Assembly (NCBI RefSeq): GCF_013322225.1
Contig: NZ_JAAMFB010000016.1
Location: 124,001 to 188,000, forward strand
Direction: 5' to 3'
DNA length: 64,000 nucleotides
From: Agrobacterium larrymoorei
GTDB taxonomy: Bacteria; Pseudomonadota; Alphaproteobacteria; Rhizobiales; Rhizobiaceae
Shown: piece after piece, positions 46,710-56,651 of the stretch
How the letters are laid out: each line of letters starts with the position of its first letter
Position numbering within the stretch: position 1 is the stretch's first letter
Notes under the pieces: model-generated
The model's database searches: none
What the model was told of the DNA's origin: nothing
The model's input: only the letters and a program-made list of their open reading frames with translations
Translations under genes and position numbers: made by a program

Positions 46710-46729
46710 TTGGAAACAATCATTTCCAA
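46710..46729. promoter_or_regulatory. TetR-type operator upstream of the MFS gene
   Basis: TTGGAAA and TTTCCAA are exact inverted repeats around CAATCA, 11 bases before the MFS start. The core GGAAAC-N-ATCATTTCC recurs before the TetR gene. Confidence 0.7.
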
Positions 46730-46742
46730 ATTAATCAAAAAA

Positions 46743-47363
46743 TCAATCGAAAATGCGCATCGCAGCATCAACGATCGACGACAATTCCTCCCGTGAGGGG
46801 CCGGTTTTCCCGACAACCCGCATTCCGTACAACAGGCAAAGCGCTGTTTTCGCCAGCACCTCGGCATCGCCTTTGCTGGTCACAGATCCATCCGCCTGCC
46901 CTTCCCGCACGAGGCGGGCCAATATCCTCTCGCGCGCGTCGATGGCACTACGCACCACACGGGACATATCCTCATCCAGTGAAGCCAGATCGGATGCTGC
47001 GCCGACGACAAGGCAACCCTGCCTGCCGGACTGGTCGGCAGAAGCGTCGGCATAAAAATTCATCGCCGCCAGCAGCTTTTCACGGCCATTCTGCCCCGCC
47101 GCCACCTTGGCCTCGAAACGCTTGGTCTGCACAAGCCGGTAGCGCTCCACGGCAGCAATGTAGATGTCTTTCTTGTCCTTGAAGGCCTTGTAAAGACTAC
47201 CCTGCGTCAGCTCCATCGCCTCGGTTAGATCGCCTACCGAGGTTGCATGGAAACCGCGCTCCGCGAAAACGCCGATTGCCTTATCGACAGCGGCATCGAC
47301 GTCGAATTCACGCGGGCGTCCGCGTTGACGGCTTGAAGTGGATATCGTTGAGATCTCGTTCAT
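46743..47363 (-). CDS. TetR-family repressor
   Basis: The 206-residue protein has an N-terminal TetR helix-turn-helix (GRPREFDVDAAVDKAIGVFAERGFHATSVGDLTEAMELTQGSLYKAFKDK) and a ligand-binding C-terminal half. It should repress itself and the MFS gene downstream through the matching palindromes at 47376-47391 and 46710-46729. The ATG at 47361-47363 is used because it follows the operator; an in-frame ATG at 47402 lies upstream of it. No strong Shine-Dalgarno is visible. Confidence 0.88.
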   Translation of the reverse strand: MNEISTISTSSRQRGRPREFDVDAAVDKAIGVFAERGFHATSVGDLTEAMELTQGSLYKAFKDKKDIYIAAVERYRLVQTKRFEAKVAAGQNGREKLLAAMNFYADASADQSGRQGCLVVGAASDLASLDEDMSRVVRSAIDARERILARLVREGQADGSVTSKGDAEVLAKTALCLLYGMRVVGKTGPSREELSSIVDAAMRIFD

Positions 47364-47375
47364 GGATCGAATATA

Positions 47376-47391
47376 GGAAACGATCATTTCC
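47376..47391. promoter_or_regulatory. TetR-type operator upstream of the tetR-like gene
   Basis: GGAAACGATCATTTCC has five-base inverted arms GGAAA/TTTCC around CGATCA, ends 12 bases before the regulator start, and differs from the MFS site in one spacer base. Confidence 0.7.
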
Positions 47392-47400
47392 AAATCAAGC

Positions 47401-47432
47401 AAAAAGATCGCGCCTCTGATAAGGCGCGATCT
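47401..47432 (-). terminator. Terminator after the parA-like gene
   Basis: AGATCGCGCC (47405-47414) pairs perfectly with GGCGCGATCT (47423-47432) and is followed on the minus strand by TTTTTGC. It lies three bases after the parA-like stop and separates it from the TetR unit. Confidence 0.8.
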
Positions 47433-47435
47433 GGC

Positions 47436-48149
47436 TTAAGCCGCTTTGCGATTGAACAGACGCAGATTTCGGCCAGAGCGCACGACGCGCGCCGGCATCA
47501 GGCTTAACACCTCCGCTGCGAACAGACGCACGTTTTCCATGGCCTTATCGAGGTTGCTGACCTTTTGACAGTCCAGCGAAGCAATGGTGCCGCCATGGTC
47601 GAAAATGTCACGGAAGGCGGCGCGTTCAGCGATTGGAGTGGTTAGAACGCGTACATTTCTCTGAGCAAGAAGCCCTTTGACCAACAACAGGGCGCGAGTG
47701 CTGATCATGGCGTTGACGCGGGTCAGCACCACGGAGTGATCGATTTCGCGTCCCATCTTTTCACGGAGAAAGGCGAGATGATCGAGAACTTCGGCAGCAC
47801 CTCGCGCATCCATGGCCGAGCCTTGAACGGGGATAAGTACATGGTCGGAAATGCCGAGCGCCATGGTCAGGAGTGGGTTCTTGGTTCCGGGCAAGTCGAT
47901 GATGAAACAGTCCGTATTAGCCCTGTTCTCACGGATATGCGCTTCGAGCGAAGCCATTGTGACGTTGGATATGACCGAAAGATTGTGGACGGAGCCAGAT
48001 AGTTCGAACCAGTGCGAAATCCACAGCTGTGGATCGGCATCGAGAACGGTGACGCGATGACCGGTGCGGGCAAGTTCGGTGGCGAGCAACAGAACGGCTG
48101 TGGTCTTCCCTGCCCCACCCTTGGTATTGGCGAATGTGATGACTGGCAT
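47436..48149 (-). CDS. Orphan ParA/VirC1-like ATPase
   Basis: The 237-residue protein has the deviant Walker A KGGAGKTT near the N-terminus (about 9-16), DADPQ, and IIDLPGTKN as the switch region, the P-loop pattern of ParA/MinD ATPases. Length and sequence style resemble VirC1 of Agrobacterium, which assembles T-DNA transfer components at the cell pole. No parB, parS-like cluster, vir or conjugation gene is adjacent, so its cargo is unknown. The start at 48147-48149 directly precedes the Walker A strand; its ribosome site is weak. Confidence 0.82.
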   Translation of the reverse strand: MPVITFANTKGGAGKTTAVLLLATELARTGHRVTVLDADPQLWISHWFELSGSVHNLSVISNVTMASLEAHIRENRANTDCFIIDLPGTKNPLLTMALGISDHVLIPVQGSAMDARGAAEVLDHLAFLREKMGREIDHSVVLTRVNAMISTRALLLVKGLLAQRNVRVLTTPIAERAAFRDIFDHGGTIASLDCQKVSNLDKAMENVRLFAAEVLSLMPARVVRSGRNLRLFNRKAA

Positions 48150-48307
48150 TGTGGCCCCCGAAAATTTCAGAGCCTTTAATTCCGATGCTCTGCAACGCAC
48201 CGAAGCAAATCATGGTGCTTTACATAGTGTTAACCAACATAATTAACAAAATGGAAACACGACCGGGCGAAGTCTTGCCCGGCCCTGCTCCATCCCATAC
48301 TCGGCCG

Positions 48308-49555
48308 TCAGAAACGAGCCCCCTTTTCAGCAATGACTTTCACCAGGCTGCCATCTGCCGGGAACAGCGGAATAAGGCATGCCTGCAGGGCGTGATAGAT
48401 ATCGCCCTTGCCCGGAAACAGCGTGTTGGCAGGAACGAGATCATCCGTCAGCTCCTCATGCCAGCCGCCATGTTCATGATCAAGGAAGCGGTTGGCAATC
48501 GTGCTCCAGATGCGGCGGTAGCTGTCTTCGTAGAACTCGTCGGCGGGCAAGTGTTCGTTGAGGAAATGGGCGGCTCCGGCTGCCTCACTCATGGGCCACC
48601 ACAGCTTCTCCCTCTTGGCGGGCGTGTTGTCCCAATCGAGCGTATAAAAGAACCCGCCCTTTTCCCGGTCCCAGCCCAGCGCCATGGATTGGACGAAAAG
48701 CGATTTTGCCGCCGTCGGCATCCAGTCATGCTTGCGGCCGCCAAGCACCCAGAGCTGGAGGATGAGGCGGGCCCATTCCAGCCAGTGGCCGGGGGTGGAG
48801 CCGGAAGGGCGGAACATTTCGTTGCCGCGATAATCCTTATCCAGCACCCAGTTCTCATCGAAATGTTCCGGCACGCGGAAGTCCAGCGCACCGGCGGCAC
48901 GGCGGATGATGAGGTCTGCGATACGTTCGGCCTTGGCGAGATAAGTCTTGTCACCCGTCACCTCGAAAGCAGCCATCAGCGCTTCGGTCAGGTGCATGTT
49001 GGAGTTCTGACCGCGATAATTTTCGATGGGAGACCAGTCGCGATAAAACTCCTCATTGATAGCACCGTGTTGGTCTTCCCAGAAGCGGGTTTCAAGAATC
49101 TCGGTGATGTCAGCCAGCATTTTATCGGCCAGCGGATGGCCAACAGTCTTTGCCGAGGAGGCGGCGAGAAGCACGAAAGCGTGGCCATAGCCCTGCTTGG
49201 TGGAATCTGCCGGGCCGTTATCATCCACCTGCCAAAAATAGCCGCCATGCTCCTGATCGCGGTGCCTGTCCCAGAGATAGGTCATGCCATGATCGACGAT
49301 ATCGCCGCAGCCGGGGCGACCGAGCAGATGACCAATGGAGAAGCAATGCACCATGCGGGCTGAGGCGTGGATGCCCCGCACCTGATTATCGGAAACGAGA
49401 GGCACGCCCTGACGGTCGAGGTCGAAAAAACCACCCTTGGGATTGACGGCGCGATACTGGAAGAAATCAAACAGGCCTTCTGCCTGCTTTGCCAGCCATT
49501 GCCGGTGCCAGGGCAGCGTACTCCAGTTGGCTTTCGTGCTTTCTGTCTCGCTCAT
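48308..49555 (-). CDS. AGE-family sugar epimerase/isomerase
   Basis: The 415-residue protein belongs to the N-acylglucosamine 2-epimerase superfamily, an (alpha/alpha)6 barrel that includes mannose isomerases and YihS. Landmarks are GGFFDLDRQGVPL, MVHCFSIGHLLGRPG, STPGHWLEWARLIL, LWWPMSEAAGAAHFL and HEHGGWHEEL with the catalytic His residues. AGGAGG lies six bases before the ATG at 49555. It is monocistronic. Mannose/fructose isomerisation is the commonest activity in bacteria but is not proven here. Confidence 0.85.
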   Translation of the reverse strand: MSETESTKANWSTLPWHRQWLAKQAEGLFDFFQYRAVNPKGGFFDLDRQGVPLVSDNQVRGIHASARMVHCFSIGHLLGRPGCGDIVDHGMTYLWDRHRDQEHGGYFWQVDDNGPADSTKQGYGHAFVLLAASSAKTVGHPLADKMLADITEILETRFWEDQHGAINEEFYRDWSPIENYRGQNSNMHLTEALMAAFEVTGDKTYLAKAERIADLIIRRAAGALDFRVPEHFDENWVLDKDYRGNEMFRPSGSTPGHWLEWARLILQLWVLGGRKHDWMPTAAKSLFVQSMALGWDREKGGFFYTLDWDNTPAKREKLWWPMSEAAGAAHFLNEHLPADEFYEDSYRRIWSTIANRFLDHEHGGWHEELTDDLVPANTLFPGKGDIYHALQACLIPLFPADGSLVKVIAEKGARF

Positions 49556-49661
49556 CCAGTCCTCCTTTGATGCGGTCTTGATTCTACCTATATCTTTCGG
49601 GCGTAAGGGTGTCATCCATAACGGAAATTTCGTAACGTCGGTTCGGGACGCAAATGGTTTG

Positions 49662-49702
49662 CTTGAACCGCTTCATATGTTGACATAAAGATATCTTTAT
49701 GT
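49662..49702 (+). promoter_or_regulatory. metH promoter with the methionine-cycle operator over the -10
   Basis: CTTGAA (49662-49667) is followed after 16 bases by CATAAA (49684-49689), which is the left part of the 20-base perfect palindrome ACATAAAGATATCTTTATGT (49683-49702). The core ATAAAGATATCTTTAT is identical to that before the ArsR-methyltransferase/metF operon, with the same spacer length and the same overlap of the -10 box. Confidence 0.78.
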
Positions 49703-49746
49703 GACTTGAAATTTGCTGATTTGCAAAGAATGAGGAGTGAGTGCCG

Positions 49747-52700
49747 ATGTTGGATAATCTGTTTGGCCCTCTGGGCGGCAAACAAGACGGCGCGGAAATT
49801 CTGAAAGCGCTGAGACAGGCTGCTCAGGAGCGCATCCTCATTCTCGATGGTGCCATGGGCACGCAGATCCAGGGCCTTGGATTTGACGAAGACCATTTCC
49901 GTGGAGATCGCTTCATCGGTTGCGCCTGTCATCAGAAGGGCAATAACGACCTGCTGATCCTGACCCAGCCGGATGCAATCGAGGAAATCCATTACCGTTA
50001 CGCCATGGCGGGTGCGGATATTCTGGAAACCAACACCTTCTCCTCCACGCGCATTGCGCAGGCGGATTATGAGATGGAAGGTGCGGTTTACGATCTGAAC
50101 CGCGAGGGTGCCTTCGTCGTGCGCCGCGCCGCACAGCGCGCAGAGCGCGAGGATGGCCGTCGCCGTTTCGTGGCTGGTGCCATTGGCCCGACCAACCGCA
50201 CCGCCTCCATCTCGCCAGACGTCAACAATCCCGGCTATCGCGCCGTTTCGTTCGATGATCTTCGCGCTGCCTATGGCGAGCAGATCGATGGCCTGATCGA
50301 TGGCGGTGCCGACCTCATTCTTATCGAAACCATTTTCGATACGCTGAATGCCAAGGCTGCAATCTTTGCCTGCGAAGAGCGCTTTGCGGCCAAGGGCATT
50401 CATCTGCCGGTGATGATTTCCGGCACGATTACCGATCTTTCCGGCCGCACGCTTTCCGGCCAGACGCCATCGGCATTCTGGAATTCCGTGCGCCACGCCA
50501 ACCCCTTCACCATCGGCCTGAACTGCGCGTTGGGTGCCAACGCCATGCGTCCGCATTTGCAGGAATTGTCCGACGTTGCGGACACTTTCATCTGCGCCTA
50601 TCCGAATGCGGGTCTGCCGAACGAATTCGGCCAGTATGATGAAACGCCGGATATGATGGCGGCGCAGGTTGCCGAGTTTGCGCGTGAAGGACTGGTCAAT
50701 GTAGTGGGCGGCTGTTGCGGCTCCACGCCGGAGCATATCCGCGCCATTGCCGAGGCCGTGAAGGGCTTCGAGCCACGCAAGGTCCCGGAGCACAAGTCCT
50801 TCATGTCGCTGTCTGGCCTCGAGCCCTTCGTGCTGACCAAGGACATTCCCTTCGTCAACGTCGGCGAGCGCACCAACGTCACCGGGTCTGCCAAGTTTCG
50901 CAAGCTTATCACGGCGGGCGATTACACGGCGGCTCTCGCCGTTGCCCGCGATCAGGTGGAAAACGGTGCGCAGATCATCGACATCAACATGGATGAGGGC
51001 CTGATCGACAGCCAGAAGGCCATGGTCGAGTTTCTCAACCTCATCGCCGCCGAGCCGGATATCGCACGCGTTCCGGTCATGATCGATAGTTCCAAGTGGG
51101 AGATCATCGAGGCTGGCCTGAAATGCGTTCAGGGCAAGTCCGTGGTCAACTCCATCTCGCTGAAGGAAGGCGAGGAGAAGTTTCTGGAACAGGCGCGTTT
51201 GGTGCGCCATTACGGCGCCGCCGTCGTCGTCATGGCCTTCGATGAGGTGGGGCAGGCCGACACTTATGAGCGGAAGGTGGAAATCTGCACCCGCGCCTAC
51301 AAGCTTTTGACCGAGAAGGCAGGTCTTCTGCCCGAAGACATCATCTTCGACCCGAATATCTTCGCCGTGGCGACGGGTATCGAGGAGCACAATAATTACG
51401 GCGTGGACTTTATTCAGGCCACGAAGACGATCCGCGAAACCATGCCGCTGGTGCATATTTCCGGCGGCGTTTCTAACCTGTCCTTCTCCTTCCGCGGCAA
51501 TGAGCCGGTGCGTGAGGCGATGCATGCCGTGTTCCTCTACCACGCCATTCAGGTCGGCATGGATATGGGCATCGTCAATGCCGGTCAGTTGGCGGTCTAT
51601 GAAAGCATCGATCCCGAACTACGCGAAGCCTGCGAAGACGTGGTGCTGAACCGTCGCGAAGATGGCACGGAGCGGCTGCTGGCTGTGGCGGAAAAATTTC
51701 GTGGCGGTCCGGGTCGGGAAGCAAAGGTGCAGGATCTGGCATGGCGCGAATGGTCTGTCGAAAAGCGGCTGGAACACGCGCTCGTCAACGGCATCACCGA
51801 TTACATCGATGCCGACACGGAAGAAGCGCGCCTCGGGGCCGCGCGTCCGCTGCACGTCATTGAAGGCCCGTTGATGGCGGGCATGAATGTGGTTGGTGAC
51901 CTCTTCGGTTCGGGCAAGATGTTTCTGCCGCAGGTGGTTAAATCCGCCCGCGTAATGAAGCAGGCCGTGGCCGTCCTTCTGCCCTATATGGAAGAAGAAA
52001 AGCGCCTCAATGGCGGCGATCAGCGCAAGGCCGCAGGCAAGGTGCTGATGGCGACCGTGAAAGGCGATGTGCACGATATCGGCAAGAACATCGTCGGCGT
52101 CGTACTGGCCTGCAACAATTACGAAATCATCGACCTCGGCGTCATGGTGCCGACCACGAAGATTCTTGAGACGGCAATCGCGGAAAAGGTCGACGTCATC
52201 GGCCTGTCGGGCCTGATCACGCCTTCGCTGGATGAGATGGTGCATGTCGCGGCTGAAATGGAACGCATGGGCCTCGACCTACCGCTGCTGATCGGTGGCG
52301 CGACGACCAGCCGTGTTCATACGGCTGTGAAGATCCATCCGCGTTACGAAAAAGGTCAGGCGATCTACGTGACGGACGCGTCGCGCGCCGTGGGCGTCGT
52401 GTCTGCTCTGTTGTCGGACGAGCAGAAGCCAGCCTATATCGATGGCATCCGTGGCGAATATGCCAAGGTGGCGGAAGCCCATGCCCGCAATGAACGGGAA
52501 AAGCAGCGCCTGCCGCTGTCTCGTGCCCGTGAGAATGCGCATAAGGTGGATTGGACCGGCTACCAGCCGGTCAAGCCGCAGTTCTTCGGCACCAAGACCT
52601 TCGAAACCTATGATCTTGAAGAACTATCCCGTTACATCGACTGGACGCCGTTCTTCCAGACATGGGAGTTGAAGGGACGTTACCCAGCCATTCTGGAAGA

Positions 52701-53520
52701 TGAGAAGCAGGGTGAGGCTGCACGTCAGCTCTATGCCGATGCGCAGGCGATGTTGAAGAAGATCATCGACGAGAAGTGGTTCCGTCCTCGCGCCGTCATC
52801 GGCTTCTGGCCCGCCAATGCTGTGGGTGACGATATCCGCCTGTTCACCGACGAGAGCCGGAAACAGGAACTCGAAACCTTCTTCACGCTTCGCCAGCAGC
52901 TTTCCAAGCGCGATGGACGTCCCAATGTGGCGCTTTCGGACTTCGTAGCTCCCAAGGATACGGGCGTTGCAGATTACGTAGGCGGCTTTGTGGTCACGGC
53001 GGGTATCGAGGAAGTGGCGATTGCCGAGCGCTTCGAGCGGGCAAACGACGATTACTCCTCCATCCTCGTCAAGGCTCTGGCAGATCGCTTCGCCGAAGCC
53101 TTTGCTGAACGCATGCATGAGCGCGTGCGCAAGGAATTCTGGGGCTACGCAACCGACGAGAGCTTCAGCAATGAGGAATTGGTCGGCGAAGCCTATGCAG
53201 GTATCCGCCCTGCCCCCGGCTATCCCGCCCAGCCTGACCATACGGAAAAGGAAACACTTTTCCGCCTTCTGGACGCCACCAACCAGACCGGCGTGGAGCT
53301 GACCGAAAGCTATGCCATGTGGCCCGGCTCCTCCGTCTCCGGCCTCTATATCGGCCACCCGGAAAGCTACTATTTCGGCGTCGCCAAGGTAGAGCGGGAT
53401 CAGGTGCAGGATTATGCGCAGCGCAAGGGTATGGCCGTGGCAGAGGTCGAGCGCTGGCTCGGGCCTGTGCTGAACTACGTACCTACGGATGCGGCAAAGG
53501 AAGTGGAAACGGCGGCTTAA
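49747..53520 (+). CDS. metH: Cobalamin-dependent methionine synthase MetH
   Basis: MetH transfers a methyl group from 5-methyl-THF through cobalamin to homocysteine. The 1257-residue protein has the full domain order: homocysteine-binding barrel with zinc ligands Cys260 and Cys323-Cys324, pterin-binding barrel ([16 protein letters not shown]), cobalamin cap and binding domains ([10 protein letters not shown] with the Co-ligating His776), and the SAM-dependent reactivation domain. AGGAG lies nine bases before the ATG at 49747; a GTG six bases upstream is too close. A shared operator links it to metF. A short stem GGCGGC/GCCGCC spans its stop codon. Confidence 0.97.
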   Translation: MLDNLFGPLGGKQDGAEILKALRQAAQERILILDGAMGTQIQGLGFDEDHFRGDRFIGCACHQKGNNDLLILTQPDAIEEIHYRYAMAGADILETNTFSSTRIAQADYEMEGAVYDLNREGAFVVRRAAQRAEREDGRRRFVAGAIGPTNRTASISPDVNNPGYRAVSFDDLRAAYGEQIDGLIDGGADLILIETIFDTLNAKAAIFACEERFAAKGIHLPVMISGTITDLSGRTLSGQTPSAFWNSVRHANPFTIGLNCALGANAMRPHLQELSDVADTFICAYPNAGLPNEFGQYDETPDMMAAQVAEFAREGLVNVVGGCCGSTPEHIRAIAEAVKGFEPRKVPEHKSFMSLSGLEPFVLTKDIPFVNVGERTNVTGSAKFRKLITAGDYTAALAVARDQVENGAQIIDINMDEGLIDSQKAMVEFLNLIAAEPDIARVPVMIDSSKWEIIEAGLKCVQGKSVVNSISLKEGEEKFLEQARLVRHYGAAVVVMAFDEVGQADTYERKVEICTRAYKLLTEKAGLLPEDIIFDPNIFAVATGIEEHNNYGVDFIQATKTIRETMPLVHISGGVSNLSFSFRGNEPVREAMHAVFLYHAIQVGMDMGIVNAGQLAVYESIDPELREACEDVVLNRREDGTERLLAVAEKFRGGPGREAKVQDLAWREWSVEKRLEHALVNGITDYIDADTEEARLGAARPLHVIEGPLMAGMNVVGDLFGSGKMFLPQVVKSARVMKQAVAVLLPYMEEEKRLNGGDQRKAAGKVLMATVKGDVHDIGKNIVGVVLACNNYEIIDLGVMVPTTKILETAIAEKVDVIGLSGLITPSLDEMVHVAAEMERMGLDLPLLIGGATTSRVHTAVKIHPRYEKGQAIYVTDASRAVGVVSALLSDEQKPAYIDGIRGEYAKVAEAHARNEREKQRLPLSRARENAHKVDWTGYQPVKPQFFGTKTFETYDLEELSRYIDWTPFFQTWELKGRYPAILEDEKQGEAARQLYADAQAMLKKIIDEKWFRPRAVIGFWPANAVGDDIRLFTDESRKQELETFFTLRQQLSKRDGRPNVALSDFVAPKDTGVADYVGGFVVTAGIEEVAIAERFERANDDYSSILVKALADRFAEAFAERMHERVRKEFWGYATDESFSNEELVGEAYAGIRPAPGYPAQPDHTEKETLFRLLDATNQTGVELTESYAMWPGSSVSGLYIGHPESYYFGVAKVERDQVQDYAQRKGMAVAEVERWLGPVLNYVPTDAAKEVETAA

Positions 53521-53540
53521 CGCCGCCTTTCGTCACTTTC

Positions 53541-53625
53541 GTCATGCTCTGCCTGTCCCAAGCATCTGCTGACATTTCAGCCAGCTCAAGCGTGTTTTTA
53601 TCCTCGGCACAGGGCCGAGGATGAC
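53541..53625. repeat. Inverted-repeat element between metH and the MHS symporter
   Basis: The ends GTCATGCTC and GAGGATGAC are inverted (8 of 9). The right half contains TCCTCGGCACAGGGCCGAGGA, a hairpin sharing its core with the repeat at 45364-45386; the left half has GCTCTGCCTGTCCCAAGC. It fills the convergent gap and encodes nothing. Confidence 0.55.
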
Positions 53626-53638
53626 GTTCAGATAAATA

Positions 53639-54970
53639 TCAGCCGCGCAGTGCCGCCAGCTCTTCTATACCCACATGGCTCTCCACCTCGCTTCCGCGCA
53701 GATAGAGATATACGCCAATGGAAAATGCCAGCACCGAAATGAAAACCAGATACCAGGCGTGAGCCATGGGGTTGATGGCGAGTGCAGTCGATACGGCAAT
53801 TGGCGTCAAACCACCGAATATCGCGTAGGAAACATTATAGGCGAAGGATAGGCCGGAGAACCGGACCGAGGCCGGGAAAGCGCGGACCATGACGTAGGGC
53901 ACGGCACCGGCCATGCCGACCGAGAGGCCCATCACAGCGTAGAGCGCGAACATCACATTCAGCGATGTTCCGGCATAGCTGTAGAATGTGAAGGTGGCGA
54001 TGCCGAAGAATACGCTGGCACACATGAAGAATACGCCACTGCCCACACGGTCGATCAGCGCGCCCGCAATGATGACCCCGAAGATGAGAAACAGCGTGCC
54101 GAAGCTCGTTCCGGCAAGCGCTTGCGTCGGAGTATAGCCGTAAAGCTTTTGCAGGAAGGTCGCCGTCATCAGCGTCGTCACCACGATTGCGGCGGAGAGC
54201 ACCCATGTCAACAAAGCCGAAACGATGACGCCACGCATGTGGTTCTTCAACACGAGGCCGAGCGGCAGCTTGTCCGTCAAGGCTTTCGACTTTTTCATTT
54301 CGTTGAAGATCGGCGTTTCTTCCAGCCAGCGACGCAAATAGACGGCGATAAGGCCAAAAACGCCACCGATAAGGAACGGAATGCGCCACGCATAACCGGC
54401 CACGTCTTCGGCCGAGAAAATGGTGTTGATCGCAAAGGCAATCAGCGAACCGAGCATGATGCCGAGCGAAAGGCCGGAGGTGAGAAAACCACAGGCAAGG
54501 CCGACGTGGCGGAACGGCACATGTTCGGACACGAAGGTCCAGGCTCCCGGCACTTCACCGCCTATTGCGGCACCCTGCAACATGCGCAGAACGACAAGCA
54601 GGATCGGAGCGGCAATACCGATAGTCGCATAGGTGGGCATCAGCGCCATCCCGAGCGTGGAAAGCGCCATCAGCAGAATGGAGAAAGCGAAGACGCGCTT
54701 GCGACCGTGGCGATCGCCATAATGCGCCAGAACGATGCCACCCAGCGGGCGCACCAGATAACCGGCAGCGAAAATACCGAAGGTCTGGATCATCACCAGC
54801 CAATCCGGCATTTCCGACGGGAAGAACAGGTGCCCGATGACGGTGGCGAAGAACACGAAAATGATGAAGTCGTAAAACTCCAGCGCGCCGCCGAGAGCGG
54901 AGAGACCAAGAGTTCTAAAGTCCTGCTTGTTCAGCGGACGAGCTGAGACCGGCGTGGTGGTAGGCGACAT
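53639..54970 (-). CDS. MHS-family metabolite:H+ symporter (MFS)
   Basis: The 443-residue protein has twelve predicted membrane segments and the MHS-family pattern: GGALEFYDFIIFVFFA at TM1, PLGGIVLAHYGDRHGRKR, LRMLQGAAIGGEVPGAWTFVSEH and AWRIPFLIGGVFGLIAVYLRRWLEETP. Family members import citrate, alpha-ketoglutarate, proline/betaine or related solutes with protons. The substrate cannot be named. Only a weak ribosome site precedes the ATG at 54970. The 251 bases upstream hold no convincing gene. Confidence 0.88.
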   Translation of the reverse strand: MSPTTTPVSARPLNKQDFRTLGLSALGGALEFYDFIIFVFFATVIGHLFFPSEMPDWLVMIQTFGIFAAGYLVRPLGGIVLAHYGDRHGRKRVFAFSILLMALSTLGMALMPTYATIGIAAPILLVVLRMLQGAAIGGEVPGAWTFVSEHVPFRHVGLACGFLTSGLSLGIMLGSLIAFAINTIFSAEDVAGYAWRIPFLIGGVFGLIAVYLRRWLEETPIFNEMKKSKALTDKLPLGLVLKNHMRGVIVSALLTWVLSAAIVVTTLMTATFLQKLYGYTPTQALAGTSFGTLFLIFGVIIAGALIDRVGSGVFFMCASVFFGIATFTFYSYAGTSLNVMFALYAVMGLSVGMAGAVPYVMVRAFPASVRFSGLSFAYNVSYAIFGGLTPIAVSTALAINPMAHAWYLVFISVLAFSIGVYLYLRGSEVESHVGIEELAALRG

Positions 54971-55221
54971 GTTCCCGTTCTTCTTTCAGGTGATCCTAAA
55001 AAGGTGAATGGGCCATGCATCGCATCATTTCAAGCGCTTTATGTGTAAGCCCGCACAATCTGCGCATGTTCAAGGCAGATGTGGCACCGTAATTCTTCAA
55101 GCCGGCCCGGGTCATTTTCAGGACTCTTCATTTACGCAATATTAGATAAATCGAAAATACAAATTCTAGATACGCCCATAGGGATAAAACGGCCCTCTAT
55201 GCAAGAAACGAGGTTGGATCA

Positions 55222-55494
55222 GTGCAGCAAATATCATCTCTGATTACGGTCTTTGCGATCATCGCTGTCTTCAGCGCTCGCATCTTCGTTGAATCGCACA
55301 ACAGTGGACACTGGTGGCCCGCACTCGGCACGCTCTTCGGCTGGGCCTTTGCGTTCTTCTTTGTGTTTCACACCGCGCTCTATCTCATTCTTCTGCTTGT
55401 GCGCGGCAGAGACGGTATTTCGTCCTACACAACCACCAAGGCCAACTGTCTGTCGGCGCTGGTGACGATCTGTGCGACCGTGATTATGGTCTAA
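55222..55494 (+). CDS. Small inner-membrane protein, function unknown
   Basis: The 90-residue protein starts at a GTG preceded by GAGG at an eight-base spacing. It has three hydrophobic segments (about 5-20, 33-58 and 76-90) separated by short polar loops, including one with a basic RGRDG stretch. It stands alone between the divergent symporter and the convergent alcohol dehydrogenase gene. I do not recognise the family. Confidence 0.6.
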   Translation: MQQISSLITVFAIIAVFSARIFVESHNSGHWWPALGTLFGWAFAFFFVFHTALYLILLLVRGRDGISSYTTTKANCLSALVTICATVIMV

Positions 55495-55551
55495 ATTGAG
55501 AGAACGCTGTTTCTCGTAGATGAGCCCTCTGCCAGTCGAAACTTGGCGAAA

Positions 55552-56595
55552 TCACTCGAAGCGATTGATGATGCTGATGCCGCTGTCCTTGAAACTGTCC
55601 ATTTCAGGCAGAGCGGTGACGGCATCCGAAAGTGAGATGTGGCGCCCGATCAGCTTTTCCGGCGAAAGCTTGCCGCTCTGGATCATGGCCAGCATATCGT
55701 CGTAACGCCATGCCTGCATGCCGTGGCTACCATAAATTTCCAACTCATGCGCAATGACACGCGCCATGGGTATTTGCGGCATGGAGTGATCGGCGAGCAT
55801 CAGGCCCACCTGAACGTGGCGTCCGCGACGGCGCAGGTTGCTGATGGAGTTGCAGCAGGTCTGCGGATGGCCGAGCGCATCGACGGAGACATGCGCACCA
55901 CCGCGCGTCGCATCCCGAACCGCTTCGGTCACGTCGGCGACCTCGCGGCTGTTGATGGTAACGGTCGCGCCGAGCTGCTTTGCCAGCACCAGCTTGTCCT
56001 CGGCAATATCGATGGCGACGACCTGTGCGCCGAGCCCAGCGCCAATCATGATCGCGGACAGGCCAACGCCGCCGCAGCCATGAACAGCCAGCCACTCGCC
56101 GCCCTTCAGGCGGCCCTGATCGACAACGGCGCGGAAGGAGGTGGCGAAACGACAACCGAGGCTGGCGGCGGTGTCATAGGCCATCTCATCCGGCATATGA
56201 ACGAGGTTCTGGTCGGCGTAGTCGATAGCGACATATTCCGCAAACGAACCCCAATGGGTAAAGCCCGGCTGGAACTGCGTTTCGCAGACCTGCTGATTGC
56301 CGGAGCGGCATTCCTGGCAGTGGCCGCAGCCGGAAACGAAGGGAACGGTGACGCGATCACCCACCTTGAAGCGCATGACGTTCTTGCCGACGGCAGAGAT
56401 GACGCCCGCGAATTCATGCCCCGGCACATGCGGAAGCGCGATGTCGCTGTCATGACCCATCCAGCCATGCCAGTCGCTTCGGCAAATACCTGTCGCCTTG
56501 ACATCGATGACCACGCCGCCCGGCGTCGGTTCCGGGTCGGGCAGGTTCGCGACTTTCGGGGCTTCGCCAAAGCGTTCGTAGAATAAAGCGCGCAT
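55552..56595 (-). CDS. Zinc-dependent medium-chain alcohol dehydrogenase
   Basis: The 347-residue protein is an MDR-type NAD(P)-dependent dehydrogenase: catalytic zinc Cys in [21 protein letters not shown], the structural-zinc Cys cluster [15 protein letters not shown], a Rossmann motif GCGGVGL, and a late [12 protein letters not shown] tail. AGGAG lies about six bases before the ATG. It follows the ABC ATPase gene by 56 bases on the same strand and is probably the last gene of the ABC operon, suggesting the imported compound, or a product of it, is an alcohol or polyol. Unproven. Confidence 0.87.
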   Translation of the reverse strand: MRALFYERFGEAPKVANLPDPEPTPGGVVIDVKATGICRSDWHGWMGHDSDIALPHVPGHEFAGVISAVGKNVMRFKVGDRVTVPFVSGCGHCQECRSGNQQVCETQFQPGFTHWGSFAEYVAIDYADQNLVHMPDEMAYDTAASLGCRFATSFRAVVDQGRLKGGEWLAVHGCGGVGLSAIMIGAGLGAQVVAIDIAEDKLVLAKQLGATVTINSREVADVTEAVRDATRGGAHVSVDALGHPQTCCNSISNLRRRGRHVQVGLMLADHSMPQIPMARVIAHELEIYGSHGMQAWRYDDMLAMIQSGKLSPEKLIGRHISLSDAVTALPEMDSFKDSGISIINRFE

Positions 56596-56651
56596 TGTGT
56601 TCTCCTGAGATGAGCACCGAGTAGCGCTTTCCAGAACGGAGAAACAGTGCG

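Noticed and set aside
48263..48282. CCGGGC/GCCCGG hairpin after the AGE epimerase gene
   Set aside because: Six-base-pair stem without a T-tract; could end transcription but support is thin.
49612..51543. A 643-codon frame opposite metH
   Set aside because: It is the complement of the conserved MetH homocysteine and pterin domains, with codon positions dictated by metH.
55015..55092. A 25-codon frame divergent from the MHS symporter gene, with AAGGTG upstream
   Set aside because: The ribosome site is weak, the peptide has no clear character, and it overlaps the presumed symporter promoter.
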